A stretch of 64,000 bases of DNA, from the NCBI GenBank assembly GCA_935421135.1, contig OW285190.1, positions 7,574,501-7,638,500 of the forward strand. The letters run 5' to 3'. This document shows positions 35,781 to 47,884 of the stretch, in pieces (position 1 is the first letter of the stretch; every line of letters starts with the position of its first letter). The notes under the pieces are model-generated. The model was not told the DNA's origin. It saw nothing but the letters and a program-made list of their open reading frames with translations, and made no database searches. The translations under genes were made by a program, and so were the position numbers. Origin of the DNA: Bugulina stolonifera (lineage: Eukaryota; Bryozoa; Gymnolaemata; Cheilostomatida; Bugulidae).

Positions 35781-37193
35781 TCACACACCTTTCCATCTTC
35801 CCATGTACCTTGACTTGGAAGGAAACTCTTGGTAGTTTGCACACACATCTAAACCGTTATATTTCACAGATAATTGTTCAATAGCAGGCATAGCTGGTCT
35901 CTCATTGGCTATTCTACATAACTCACAGGCTGGGAGTACGTGTAAATATTGAACGTTACTCATCCTCCATGTTTCTCTCCACATATGATAACTGTTATAT
36001 TTATCCGGATGACTCATCAGATAGTTCAGATATTTCCCTAAAGCTCTAATGTCTGTAAAGTTACGTACATGAATAAAAGAATTGTTTGGAGCCATGTCAG
36101 TGTATTCCTGTACTGTAAGACCACCCATCGCTACTGGTACCATGTTTGCTGGATCAGCCAAATTTTTCCAAAATTTTTCTGTTATATAATCTTGACAAAG
36201 AGAGTTCTCAAAACTTAAATAAAAATGATATTGCTTCTTATGTTTTCCTCGAGCCTCATTAGTTTTATAAGGATCTCTCTTTCCGCAGCGGCCATATAAA
36301 TCTACATGAATATATTTTGATAGTTCTTTAATCATCTTTAAACGGTCGTAATTGACAGAGTCACAATGGCTGACATAGGCTAAGGCACCTCTAGATTTGC
36401 TTGCTGCATAGTTAACAGAGTTCAGAGGTTGTTCAAGTTTATATTGACATCCTTTATACACGTGCCAACTTGGAACAGTTGAATACCTGCTGTACGTACT
36501 GGTAAAATTAATCCTCCCATCTGTTATGTTTGGAACGATGTGCTCAGGAAATCCAGGCGATTCATTTGTATATAGTCCAAAATACTGATCTGGCCGTCTT
36601 GGAATTTTGTCTAATGTTTTACCATCATACATAAACCCGAGTTTAAACAGAATAATCTGAGCCTCTATAGCAAGTTTATTTGGAGGTGAAGGTGGTGTAA
36701 AAGATGGATGGCCCAAACGGTGAGGGTTTACCCCAATACAATTACTGTAAACACAGTTTGTGAAATTCAAACTCTGCCACATTGGATGGGGAAATCCATG
36801 ATACCCTAAAATTATTTTTATATTTTCTGCGTCACTTCTGTTAATGCTAATCATATTTGATGAAAATGCATCAAATAGATCTTTAGATGTATTAGCTGAC
36901 GGGCCGAGTTTCCTGGTAACGGCATCCACAATTTCCTGGGCAGTGAGCGGGTGAGATGATGATCTGATTTGTGGGGATACATAGCAGTGATTATCGTAGG
37001 TGTCATGAGTTGGTTGTGATTGGCATGCTGATGATTTTGCATGGTGAATTTTGATGTTCTCTGCAATACCATATACCCTCTCCGCATTTTCAGTTATGCG
37101 CAAACTTATCTTACTGAAGTACATGCACATGTATACTATCAATGCACTTGATATGGCACAAAAAATCAGTAATCAAACATACATATTACCCAT
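35781..37193 (-). CDS. FUT3: GT10 fucosyltransferase, start region interrupted by TGA
   Basis: The product is expected to be a Golgi GDP-fucose-dependent fucosyltransferase. Visible marks are PMWQSLNFTNC, NESPGFPEH, SHCDSVNYDRLKMIKEL, DLYGRCG, SFENSLCQDYITEKFW, VPVAMGG, CELC and the end GRWKGV. The ATG at 37193 aligns with the FUT5 start, but codon 7 (37175-37173) is TGA where FUT5 has CGG. FUT1 has TGA at the homologous arginine. From 37172 the frame is open for 463 codons. An in-frame ATG at 37130 would give a protein of about 450 residues that lacks most of the membrane anchor. The second variable segment (RDPYKTNEARGKHKKQ) is unlike any other copy. Upstream, the first-exon donor is kept at 38110. 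Confidence 0.85.
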
Positions 37194-37749
37194 CCTCTTC
37201 ATCTTCACACCAGTATATCAAACGGGTATACCAAGATGAAGCTAGCTGCGAATTTTGAGCCGTGTCATAATTTTTCTCTGTCTAAATCCTATTTCTTCAA
37301 TTTCTCCTGTGGTTTGAGCAATAGCTAATATATACCTGCTTTACAGAGTACGAGTCTAAAACATACATAATTCATTTAATTAGATAAATAAATGTCGATA
37401 CATTATGTAGATTTCACTGTATTATAGCACAGTTTTTAAATCTACAAGGCCACTACTTAATGATCCTGAACTTAAAATTGATGCTGCAACACCTTACAAC
37501 AGGCTGATTGCCAAACTTACATTGTACATTTATATGCAAGATTCGCAAACGTACATGTGCATCTATGCGAGCGTTATGGGGATGGTACAAGGGCTAGTAT
37601 TAATTGTAAGCAATCAAACTACAAATTGTCCAAGTATTACATTGTTTGCACATGTACTTTAGATCTGCCTGAGCTTATATTAAAAGCTAATTAGGAAAAC
37701 TATTAATAGTCTTTTCGCAGCATGCCACTTATAGCTTGTTACATACACT

Positions 37750-38046
37750 GTATATGTCAACCCACTGACTTATACTCCTCTGTGTGACAGACCACATGCA
37801 GCTTGCACTGCAAGGTGCCAGTGCTGGCCAACTCCATGTGAGAAAGGCCCAGATTACACAGCGTTTTTCGGCAAGGGTAGAGCAGTTGCCTTGAAGCCAT
37901 GCTTGGGCTTTCATGCCCCCAAGGACATAAATATGAGGCACAGGAGAATTGTGGTCGAGTGCTCTTCCTATCACCACTGTGACCGGGATTGGAACTTCCA
38001 GCATGAAAGTTCAGCATTCTAACCACTCAGCCACGTCTGCTCCCCA
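37750..38046 (-). mobile_element. tRNA-derived SINE
   Basis: On the minus strand the 5' head reads GACGTGGCTGAGTGG (A box, 38037 to 38023) and GGAAGTTCCAATCCC (B box, near 37995 to 37983), the spacing and sequence of a tRNA-like pol III promoter, resembling a serine or leucine tRNA. A body of about 230 bp follows. It lies just downstream of the FUT3 first-exon donor, inside the presumed intron. Confidence 0.6.
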
Positions 38047-38104
38047 GAGTTTATACGTAAACACAGGCATAAAATAAATAAAAAACATAATTTGCGCGTA
38101 CTGT

Positions 38105-38230
38105 ACTTACCACAGCTGTCTATCACTCCATAGATTTTAGGTGACCATATTGTAATACACCATGCAGTATTATATTTCATGAACTGTTGATAAAGTAAAG
38201 TAAAGTGGATCACAGTCAAATACCTCTGTT
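38105..38230 (-). other. Putative first exon end and donor of FUT3
   Basis: In minus orientation GATAGACAGCTGTG is followed by GTAAGTACAGTA (donor 38110 to 38105). The stretch beyond it, including ACTTTACTTTACTTTATCAACAG, matches 130-250 upstream of FUT1. Confidence 0.55.
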
Positions 38231-38884
38231 AAAAACTAATAGCTTATCTCTATGTGGCAGTGGCGTAGTAACTGGAGAGTCACCTCTCCATAGTATACAA
38301 GCCCGGAAGCCGCTTATTATTGCCTTAGCTAAATATTATTTTTCTTAGACCAGAACCTAAAGCAATTCTCTCTCCTTATCACTCTTCTAGAAATGAAAAA
38401 TGGAAAACCTTGGGTTAATATAACCAGTCTTAGAGTTCCTATTTATAATTCAACTTAATCGTCTCCCCCATGAATGCATCAGCTATGCATTGCTGCATTA
38501 CTGCAAACTCATTTCAACAGAATGTCATACATTTTGAAAACTATATTGGCAGTGGCCAAAGTCTAAGAAAAGAGATGGGGGGTCTCTAAGGTAGCACACA
38601 CAATCACTTGAGGCCGTAAAGTGCTTGAATAGCACGCACAGCGTGCTGGCGGAGAGGGTCTCGGAGCGGCACCTGAGTGCCCTGCCGAAAATTGGAAAAT
38701 TTATCAAAATTAGACACTGAAATCCAAGAACTTCGAGTTAAAATATGGTTCAAACTCTGTTGCTATAAAACAATAAAAAGAAATAGCGCCACATTTGATT
38801 TATTATCATAGCAATCTGATGGGACCTTCTGAAATTCATGGTGGGGATGGCGTCCCCCCTTCCTTAACTTTGACCACTGTGTAC

Positions 38885-39223
38885 TGGTCTTATTCAAAGT
38901 TTTAGCTTAGTAATTATGTACAGGCCTGACTTCACTAGTTAAATTGAGGACACTTTAGGCACCCCCTTGAAACATTTCTATCTCCGACCCTTAAACATAC
39001 ACTAATATCCTTATCATTAAAACTCCTTAGTCACCAAGTAGTTGTTGTCGAGTGGCCATTATCTTAAATTTAAGGTAAGAATGCAGTGATTTAAAGAGAT
39101 CTGCATCCTTCAATGTTTAGGGAAATCAAGCCAATCATATAAAATACTGCAAGAGAACAGCAGGCAAAAAAAATGACGGTGTAACACTGACCGTCAAAAT
39201 TACTTAGACAATGCATAATATAA
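38885..39223 (+). repeat. Third, partial copy of the inverted-duplication block
   Basis: Matches 42060-42400 directly and 3005-3390 in reverse (GACTTCACTAGTTAAATTGA, TTTCTATCTCCGACCC, GTGGCCATTATCTTAAATTT). It ends exactly where the MITE at 39228 begins. Confidence 0.8.
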
Positions 39224-39227
39224 ATTT

Positions 39228-39459
39228 GTGATCCAGGCGCTCATTTTTGGACATTGTGCGCACAGAGCTTTCAGGTTTGGAGGGTTCCAGGCAGCACAGA
39301 ACAAGAGCAGAGCCAGGGCAACAATTCTCAGTATAGGCTTTATGTCTAATCTGTCTAATCTGAAAATCTGAAACCTCTGCTTTTCCTTTGTGCTGCCTGG
39401 AGCCCTCCAAATCTGAAAGCTCTGTGCGCAAGATGTCCGAAAATGAGCGCCTGGGTCAC
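39228..39459. mobile_element. Hairpin MITE with about 75-bp arms (232 bp)
   Basis: The ends GTGATCCAGGCGCTCA and TGAGCGCCTGGGTCAC are inverted copies. Pairing continues for about 75 bp per arm (GTGCGCACAGAGCTTTCAG, then TTCCAGGCAGCACA). ATTT flanks both sides as a 4-bp target duplication. Confidence 0.85.
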
Positions 39460-40609
39460 ATTTGTTAAATACTTAGATTGTCATTGATTTCTGCATACAA
39501 TGAAATAAGCTATGGTGTTGATTGCGCAATATAATAAAATTATGTGTGTCAGTAAGAAAGGAAATGTCGTTGTCCGTCACAATTGACCATAAAAACACAA
39601 TACACTTGTAGGCTAATATAAGGCTGCTTGAATGTTCGGAGGAACGGGATAGAATACTGCAATGTATATATGAATAAAATATGATATGAATAAGTTTGTA
39701 TAAAGTTAAAGTATGCTAATGGCCATATTAGCTAAAATTGTTTCAAGTACTGAATTATTGCTTTAACATTAGTTTGAGTGGTAAACAAATTTTGCGATAG
39801 GCCGAACTTGCTAATTTTTGCTATCGCAAATTGCACCGGAACTACCAAACTCGCGAATTGAGTTATTTGCAAACATTGATCAATTAAAGGCTGCCAAAGT
39901 CGACTTTTACATTAACCTCAATGCAAAAGTCTTTTCGTAAGTGACTCAGTAATCTCAAATGACTCAACAATGATAATCTTTGATGACTCAAAAGTCACCA
40001 ATCAACAAATCAGTAAGTGTACTGCACATGCAGTCTTATCTGTTGGAAAATATAATAATGCACATGAGTGTGGCGTGAGCTGGTAGTAGAGGTGTTTGTG
40101 TACTAGTAGCAGTAGCATTATAGCATGTACAGAATAATTAATATAAGTTGATTATACAGAGCCAGTGCACTAGCTACATTAATAGATATATTAAATAGTT
40201 AAATTGCTGGTGGCATTTATTGCATTATGCTTTCTCTAATATTTGGCAGCACAGTCTGAAAGCCACACTTGGTCAAAAAATCTGAATTTTATGTTATTTG
40301 TAGAGAAAGTAGACACAGAAACTGTTTTTTTGTCGCTGTAATCAAATGGGTTACTATTAATAGTCTGCGATTAAATTTAGTTTTTATTGCTCGGGAGACC
40401 AACTCACTATGATTAAATCACAGGCTTCAATGATTCGAAATACCTCAAACTGTCTGTACCTGCGTAGCATGGGTTCTTCAAATGACTTTGTATGAGTTTT
40501 TGCTGAATGGAGGCTTCAAGGTACACACCAGGTAGTCCTTGTTAAACCAAGGCAATATACAAAGAGATAAAACATTCAATTGGGCAGTAAATTTATATTA
40601 TTAGAGCAC
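39460..40609. other. Intergenic with a relic of a FUT 3' flank
   Basis: At 39940-40060 boxes like CTCAAATGACTCAACAATGA and CAATCAACAAATCAGTAAGT resemble the 3' flanks of FUT2, FUT3 and FUT5, but no FUT coding sequence follows. Possibly the scar of a lost copy. Confidence 0.4.
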
Positions 40610-42522
40610 AGAAACCTAAAATGGCCTTTTTCTCTCAATAGTGAATACCATATAGCAGCTACTGGTGACACATGTAAACACTTGATAGTTTATTATATTT
40701 ACAATATTTTTTAGGCTTACATTACTGACAGCAAAAAATAACTGCATTAAAATTTAAAAGAAATGTAACATGTAACATGTATGCAAACTTCTATGAAATA
40801 GGAGAGCATGGAGTACCTCTGAAAAGGTTCACCTTGGCCCACCTTGTTCATAGTGCAACATTTGTAGAGAATACACAGTGACACTTTTCATTAAAATTTG
40901 AACTGTTGGCTCTATTTAGGTACCATATTTTACCAACAATGTAGCCCAATAACTCTTTAAAAAAACCTCGGGCTTGGGGGAAATATTTGAATTGCAATAT
41001 CTCATTTGATGACTGGGTATAGTAATTGAGTACTTGGGGTCTTGTAAAGACAATAATACAAACATCCGCATTAATTAACAAAAACCAAGCAAGTAATAAT
41101 TATGCACTAATATTTATTAATACCCTAAAAGCAGAAATATTTCACGGAAGAAAGTTTCGCGAGTTTGCTAATCTTGGAGCAATTTGCTATAGAAATATTT
41201 AGCCGAGTTTGGCCTATCGCGAAATTTGTTTAAGTCCCAAAATTGATGTTTGAGCATATTTCAGCATTAAAACCAAGCTTAGCTAAGCTCTATGTTTACT
41301 CAGATTTAAACCCCACTTACATACAGTACAAAACTACAGCTGACTCCTATATAGTGCAGTAAGCCCACCTGTGAGGTAAAGTAATTACCATAGCTTGTTA
41401 AAAAATCCTATGATTAAGGTCCTACTCTAGGCTACTTAACAATCATGTTATAGCAAATACTTGCTGCTTTGTAAAATATTCAACTATGTATCATATAGCT
41501 ATATAGCTGCATGTATGGTCTGTTTAAACCAGAAATTATTTAAATCAGTTTGAAAGCAGATATTAATAACGATGGAAATTATTTGCCTCCGAAATTCGCA
41601 AAAATGTATCTGCTGTTAGGGTAACTTAAAATAACTAAACTTCATTTTAAAATCTTCCTTGCTTTATCAATTTACATGTATGTCTTTCAACGATGTCATT
41701 AAACACTAGTAGTAGACCCTGTTACTTGAAACTTTAATTGCAGTATTGCTGCAACCACAGAACTGCTTAGAACTTAGTTAAACGAAAATAACATTATTTA
41801 CAGTTTTGCACTCCAAAGTGTACACAGCACACAGCAGACGACCTATTCCTGTGCCAATCCATGATGGCAGTCGAGCTTCTACGCTTGCTCTGGCCAATCA
41901 CATAAAAAGAGCTCAAAGTACTGCATCTATGAATACCAAACTCTATGGATGTACTTTTCACAAATCACGCTCCTCCGGTTAAAATGTTGGGAGGAAACAA
42001 CTCCGCAACTTCAGACTCGTTTCAACATATTAGCCGTATTCGAAGGTTAAGGACAGTGCATAGCACAATAATTATATACAGACCTGACTTCACTAGTTAA
42101 ATTGAAGACACTTTAGGCACCCCTTTAAAACATTTCTATCTCCGACCCTTTGACATACACTAATATCCTTATCATCAAGTCTCCTTAGTCACCAAGTACA
42201 TGTAGTTGTTTTCGAGTGGCCATTATCTTAAATTTAAAACTAATTTTATTTCCTGCTATTAATCCTAAGTAAGAATGCAGTGATCTAAAGAGATCGGCAT
42301 TTTTCTATGTTTCATATAAAATACTGCAAAAGAACGGAAGGCAAAGTCATAATGATGGCATAACACTGACCTTCGGAATTACTTAGGCAATGTATAATAT
42401 GAATCTCTCCATTTAGGCAAGACGCTCCAGATGCCTCAGCTACCTAAGAATTGATTCGGAACACAACATATGGTGCAAGTGGGTCATGGTGTTATACAAA
42501 GCTCAATCTGCTGAAATCAGTC
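40610..42522 (-). repeat. Right arm of the inverted duplication
   Basis: Reverse complement of 2905-4606. It has one copy of the 39-bp unit that is tandem in the left arm, and it carries the MITE at 41123. Confidence 0.8.
41123..41621. mobile_element. MITE family D, with paralogous empty site
   Basis: The ends are CCCTAAAAGC and GCTGTTAGGG, flanked by TA. The left arm of the duplication at about 3871 has the uninterrupted sequence with a single TA, which proves insertion here after duplication. Internal segments (GAGTTTGGCCTATCGCGAAATTT) recur in reverse at 39784-39880. Confidence 0.9.
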
Positions 42523-44531
42523 ACTACAACCATGAGCACATCAACGGATCCTACCTACGGAATGTTAAAACATGCAGAGTCTGAAATGTATTTACTAACT
42601 TGTGATTGTGCTCAGCAAACAAAGATATCTGCTATTAAATTGAGGTCTGTTAGTAGTAGCAAAAACATGTATCAATTGCTACTTTTTGGTTTGGATTTTT
42701 AATATCAATTACATGTACATTTTAGCGGCAAATACATTGTACTTTGCATAATGCCATGCAAACAGATACAGGTACATGCTCAAGTCATGAATTATTCCAA
42801 AAGTGCTCTAAAGTTATAAAAAGTATTTTTATAGAGTAAAAATTTCAAAGAAGGAGCAAGTAACCGTAGAATCAGGTAGAATTACAAAAGAAAACTCACA
42901 TTACAGTATAATGTACATGTACATTATTTATACACTTGTAAAGAGAGTATCCACAAAGGGGTGTCAAATGCAATAATAAATAAAGCTGTCAGTGTACCCA
43001 TAAATTGTACATTAGAAACTGAATAAAATTATTTGTTATTGCTGCATGTTGTTACTTGTCTAGCTTGCGTGTGCAATAGCCGAATGAATATCCCTATGGA
43101 TTTTTTAAAATATGTGCATGTATATACTATATTATTATGCTATATAGCATAAAAACCATTTCATTACAATAATTTTTACACAAACCTACTGTATAATACC
43201 TGAAGATCAAACGCATACATTACATTACCCAAAACCCCAAACCCCCACAGTACTGGACTCTATCACTTAACGCACATCAAACAAGTAGCCTTCATTGCCA
43301 CAACTGTGTTAAAGGGGTTAAACGAGTTATGACATGTGTTTTAAGGTAGCATGAAGACCGCATGGCTATTTTAGTGGTACAACCTATTGAGTGACTAGAT
43401 ATTTACTATAATTCTAGTACTGTTGTAGTTATACTATGTTTGTGACTTCCAGGCTATATTTAGAGCAATACTAAGTCACAACACAATGTATAGGCATATT
43501 AGAAGAACACAATAATAACCGCATATAGTGTGGCCAGATAAAATACTGGACCTACCAATAAAGGCAGCTACTTATTGCCAACAAAAAGAAATTCCAGAAA
43601 AGTTCATAAAATTGCACAAGTTACCCTTCAGCTACTTTAGTAAATTCTGTGAAATTATTTGTTCACTACTGTACTCTTCCTATGCAAACAGCTTGACTTC
43701 AACAATGTTCTTTATATGTTATAAAGCATGCAGATGTGTCTTCATAGTGTTGTGGATGTGTCCCAGACAGCCCAAGGTCTGTACACTGTATTGATCGGCT
43801 ACATAGCTTCAGCAATCCTTGCGCCTAAACGGCTTCAAGTTTGTAGTTTGCTTAAAAACCTAATACTGTAGGAACAGTATTCTATCACGTTTGATCTAGC
43901 AATTATAAACCCAAGTTCAAGCATGTGCATACCACTGCTACTAAAATCACTGAGCCAGACTTGGAGCACCTTGACATATTGAAGCTTCTAGAGTTGTATT
44001 CTCTCTGTGAATTTATTGATAGCATTTCAGAATCAGTAATTAGGAAGATTGTATCTAATGAAAAGCACTGACTTTCTAGCCGTATTGCTTCAAATCAAAC
44101 TAGGGCTTCCTTTACTTGCTTAAACACTGCATATCACCCACTTATTGCAGGACACAGAAACACCTAAAGAGGGTTTTTCTACACTGCATGTCAGCTGGTA
44201 ACAAGCAACGATGATTTTTTTCTCGTTCTCTGTATCCTCTGTTGCAATCCACTATTATCGGCTCATTGATGAACAGATTGCAATAATGATATAATCAACA
44301 ATAACAATAAAAGATAATAGGAGTGCACTTAGTATATACCCACCTTTAATTTCACTGGGGCTCTACTGTGATAACAACTATGTGCACATTGACGTAGCTA
44401 TAGATGTAAACTCATCCAAACCGTTTCACTGCTAACACTGCATCCCTACCATGACAAACAGTGAAAAGGTTTCCACTGGTATTATAAGTTTTGGTAAGTG
44501 TGCACTTATATGTATTATACATGTAGGTGTT
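42523..44531. other. Intergenic with a relic of FUT 5' flank
   Basis: Around 43190-43330 TATCACTTAACGCACATCAAAC and CCACAACTGTGTTAA match 50000-50060 upstream of FUT4, but the splice donor is not kept and no FUT gene follows. The rest holds no recognised feature. Confidence 0.4.
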
Positions 44532-44735
44532 GGTGGCTGGGTGGTCTAGTGCTAGGTACTAGTCACTCTGGTCTTGCAGCAATGACGCAAGGACGTGGGT
44601 TCGAGTCCCACAAATGACCTGGATTTCCCTCTGTGCCACATCAAACTATAATTTAATATCCAGCTCTAAGAGCTGTGGTGGCCCCTCAACTAGCTCTGCT
44701 ATTGGTCAGCCACAGTGTGCTTAGTGCCACGGATA
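44532..44735 (+). mobile_element. tRNA-derived SINE head
   Basis: GGTGGCTGGGTGGTCTAGTG resembles the A-box half of a leucine tRNA, and 44595-44611 forms a perfect T-arm (GTGGG, TTCGAGT, CCCAC). The 3' acceptor strand does not pair with the 5' end and no CCA context is seen, so it is not a working tRNA. A non-tRNA body with CTCTAAGAGCTGTGG follows. Confidence 0.55.
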
Positions 44736-44867
44736 TTATTACTATTATTTACATGTTGTACATGACTGTATATATAACCTAGTGAATTGTAGGGAGTTTA
44801 TCTTGTGATTAAGAGGAAGGAAGGGTGGTAAACTAACATAGTATATATTAGCTTTGTTGTGAGTGAA

Positions 44868-45130
44868 GAGATGCAAGGGCAGACAACTTTATATAATGCA
44901 TGATAATAAAGTTCAATAAAAGGAGTTATCCTCTTCTAATAGTAATCGCAAATGCAGAGTGCCCAGCTTCACATCAATGAGTATTAGTGTATCTATTATA
45001 TACATTTTAACTTACTGTACATGGTATTTTTATTGCTTCTGTGACCACAGCTTGAATATCTATCCCAATATACAATGTAATTACTACTTTCCCACATGAA
45101 AAAGTCTATCAAATGTAAAATCTGAATAGA
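44868..45130 (+). repeat. Dispersed repeat R1, copy 5
   Basis: GATGCAAGGGCAGACAACTTT through TTCACATCAATGAGTATTAG and on to ATGTAAAATCTGAATAGA. Confidence 0.75.
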
Positions 45131-45296
45131 GATTATGCTATTCATATGAGATAAGATTAGAGTTGTCTTTTCATGGATTTGAAACTCAGTTTCAAGAGAC
45201 AATTACATTATATATACAATGTATATATTATTATCATAACGGGATAAATTACTGTGACTCTCCTCAATGTACGATTTGTTGCCTGTTTTCCTATAG

Positions 45297-45418
45297 AAGA
45301 ACAAGTAGAATATTATTATTATACGGTACAGTGCTGATTGGCCAACCAAGAGACGGAGTTCTACGCAGCAAGCCGAGAGGATTAGGAATACTACTCAACC
45401 TTATCTTCATGAACTTCG
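45297..45418 (+). other. Orphan exon-like segment
   Basis: A 122-base stretch open in one frame (RTSRILLLYGTVLIGQPRDG and onward to LIFMNFG) lies between a good acceptor (TTTTCCTATAG) and a strong donor (CG, then GTGAGTG). It has no family match that I recognise and no companion exon was found. It may be chance or an exon of an unseen gene. Confidence 0.25.
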
Positions 45419-46641
45419 GTGAGTGAAGACGCATCTAAGAATTCTATATATTGATACGAACCTAACTATTTGACACAGTCACTCCTGTACTTTAGTTTAG
45501 TTCACATTTTTTTGTTAAATATAATATATATATTCTACACTTGAGCTATTCCAAGTGGCGCTGACTTAGCTAGGGATGAATAAGCGCATGGATTGGCTGT
45601 TTAAACATGCAGATATAAGATAGGCTAGGTAGCTATCTGTTACATTGCTAAAGCTGTCAGGTGGTTGTGACAACGAGGTCGTCGTTAGTCGCATCAATAA
45701 CATTATGAATTCGAATTACTCTACTAAGACTAACGTGCGCAAGGGAAAACATAGTCACAATTAAGGATGGTTTGAACACTTACAAAAAAAAACAATTTTA
45801 TTCAATTAAATCCAATCAATTTGCATGAACGTGTAAATGTACACGTGGAATTTATGTACAATCTATTGTATGCTGGAGGTTTTATGAATATTGAATTTGT
45901 GTAGAGCTTTTATATTCATCAACTACAAATACATGTATGCAATGCTCTGTCAAAATGATGCCAATTTTGTAAGACTATTACATGTACATGTAGAAAAGTG
46001 GGACAGTAGCCTAAATAAGAAAATAGAATATGACTGTGTCAACAGTGCATTCTACTCAGATCTACTATCTAGTGGGTACATCTATGAGAAAAAACTCAGT
46101 TTGCTTGATCGTAGGAGTATGCAGTTCTATTTGGTTGTAGGCAAGTCAACTACAACAATGAGAGTCCACAAACTTGTGGGTTTGGGATGACCATATTGTT
46201 AGTGCTGGTAGCTTGTGCATGAACAGTTTTTGATGTACATGTACATGTAATACAGTACATGCAAATGTAGTAGCAGAGTATTGAGTATTACTTAGAATGT
46301 GGAATTGAAATGTGAATATTGCTTTAATACTTGTTAATAATTATTTCTTTCTGAAACAAATATTGCGTTGTCGAGACATTCCAATAGACATGGCCACCTC
46401 GAGCCACACAAACATTACAGTAATATAACTGAGCCATTATCTATTCATATCCATACAGCAGACATTGCAATATGTACTTCTTTTATTAATCTTGTAGCAG
46501 AATTGAAATTTTTGATTCCTCTATGTATTGCACAAACGGCTTGCTGGCATGGTTTGAAATCTATGTCATTCATTTGGAAATAGTGAAAGCCAAACAGACC
46601 AAATTTTTGCTTGATTTAGTCCATTGTACATAGAGCTTGGG
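45419..46641. other. Intergenic, no supported gene
   Basis: Open frames at 45891-46190 and 46368-46583 begin without support and lack family signals. Confidence 0.45.
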
Positions 46642-47106
46642 ATTGTATAATGTATTTTTAGCAAGGAATTTATCTCTGAGCAGTCAGACACTTGTTTCAA
46701 ATCTATGAAAATACCAGTCCCGGACTGGAGTTTGAACCCGGGGCCTCTACGGCACCTAATCGCCTAGCACAGTGAACAGAACATGCTACCACTACACCAG
46801 CTAAGCAACCTTAAAAAAGGAAGCTTCACGGGTGAGCAGTAGACATGCTATGAACGAACTGCACACGAGGGCACCCCTCTTATTATGGCCATCTTGTGCC
46901 TTACTGAATATTAGGGGGTTTGGCCATTTTCTACATATTGTATAATGTATTTTTAGCAAGGAGTTTATCTTTGAGCAAAGCTAGGCGATTAGGTGCCGTA
47001 GAGGCCCCGGGTTCAAACTCCCGTCAGGGACTGGTATTTTCATAGATTTGAAACAAGTCTCTGACTGCTCAAAGATAAATTCCTTGCTAAAAATACATTA
47101 TACAAT
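46642..47106. mobile_element. Foldback pair of tRNA-derived SINE sequence
   Basis: The outer ends ATTGTATAATGTATTTTTAG and its complement face each other. The left arm carries, on the minus strand, a tRNA-like head (TAGCTGGTGTAGTGGTAGC and GGGTTCAAACTCC, 46810 to 46727). The right arm carries the B-box part again on the plus strand (about 47005-47022). A related, more symmetrical pair is at 60018-60533. Confidence 0.65.
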
Positions 47107-47884
47107 ACATATAAAATAGCCAAACCCCCTAACAAGCTCAAGTTAGTTTCAGAGTTGATGACATGTGCTGACATTTAGCATATACAGAAAGCAACTGAAA
47201 GAGGTAATTTTAAATTACAGCTGTGTGGCCTAACAGAAATATGCTATCAAAGAATATTGCAACCTTTTTACAAGAAACAGTTTTATTACACATATTATAA
47301 TATGTATATAATACAAACACATGATTGAAGCCAGTAGCATCCTGAATCTCAAATTATAGAACACATAAACCAGTAGCATGGTTTTAGTTGTACGGAACAA
47401 ATGCCTCACATGGCTAGTATTTCATTGAAAAGAAAATAATTTTGAAGCATATTATAATTACAGTGATTTCTGACTAACTACTTTTACTCATGCATCATAA
47501 TCTGCTAGTACACCTTGGGTAAGTCTGTAGGTGATTGAAAAATATCTAACTAACATGTACAATGAGTACGAGTATATAAGGGTCGCATGGTGTAATACAT
47601 TGTAATATGATATCCATTGGTGTACATGCATACAAAGATGGTTGACGTAGTGATAATGCATTCCACTGTACTATAATATACATGTATGTTTATAATAGTA
47701 GCAGTGGCACAAGGTAAAAAGACAGAATAATGCGTTTCAGCACGCGTTTTGACTGTAAGTTTCAGGTGCTATGACCAATAGGTGAGCGCAGAACGGTGTG
47801 ATGTACATGTATCTGTATTGGTAAATTCTTCTTCAGGTGTCATTCTGTATGCAATGAATAGCGCTAGCTGATTAGACCAAAAAT
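47107..47884. other. FUT4 3' flank
   Basis: Non-coding. It shares no clear homology with the other FUT 3' flanks. ACGCGTGCTGAAACGCATTA on the minus strand (about 47750) has a look common at ends of non-LTR elements, too weak to call. Confidence 0.4.

Noticed and set aside
44532..44620. Functional tRNA-Leu gene
   Set aside because: The T-arm is perfect, but the acceptor stem does not pair and the D-arm and anticodon region do not fit; a SINE body follows.
47750..47884. Penelope or non-LTR terminus (CTGAAGAAG, ACGCGTGCTGAAACG)
   Set aside because: Only a resemblance of words; no second copy in the window and no stem structure.
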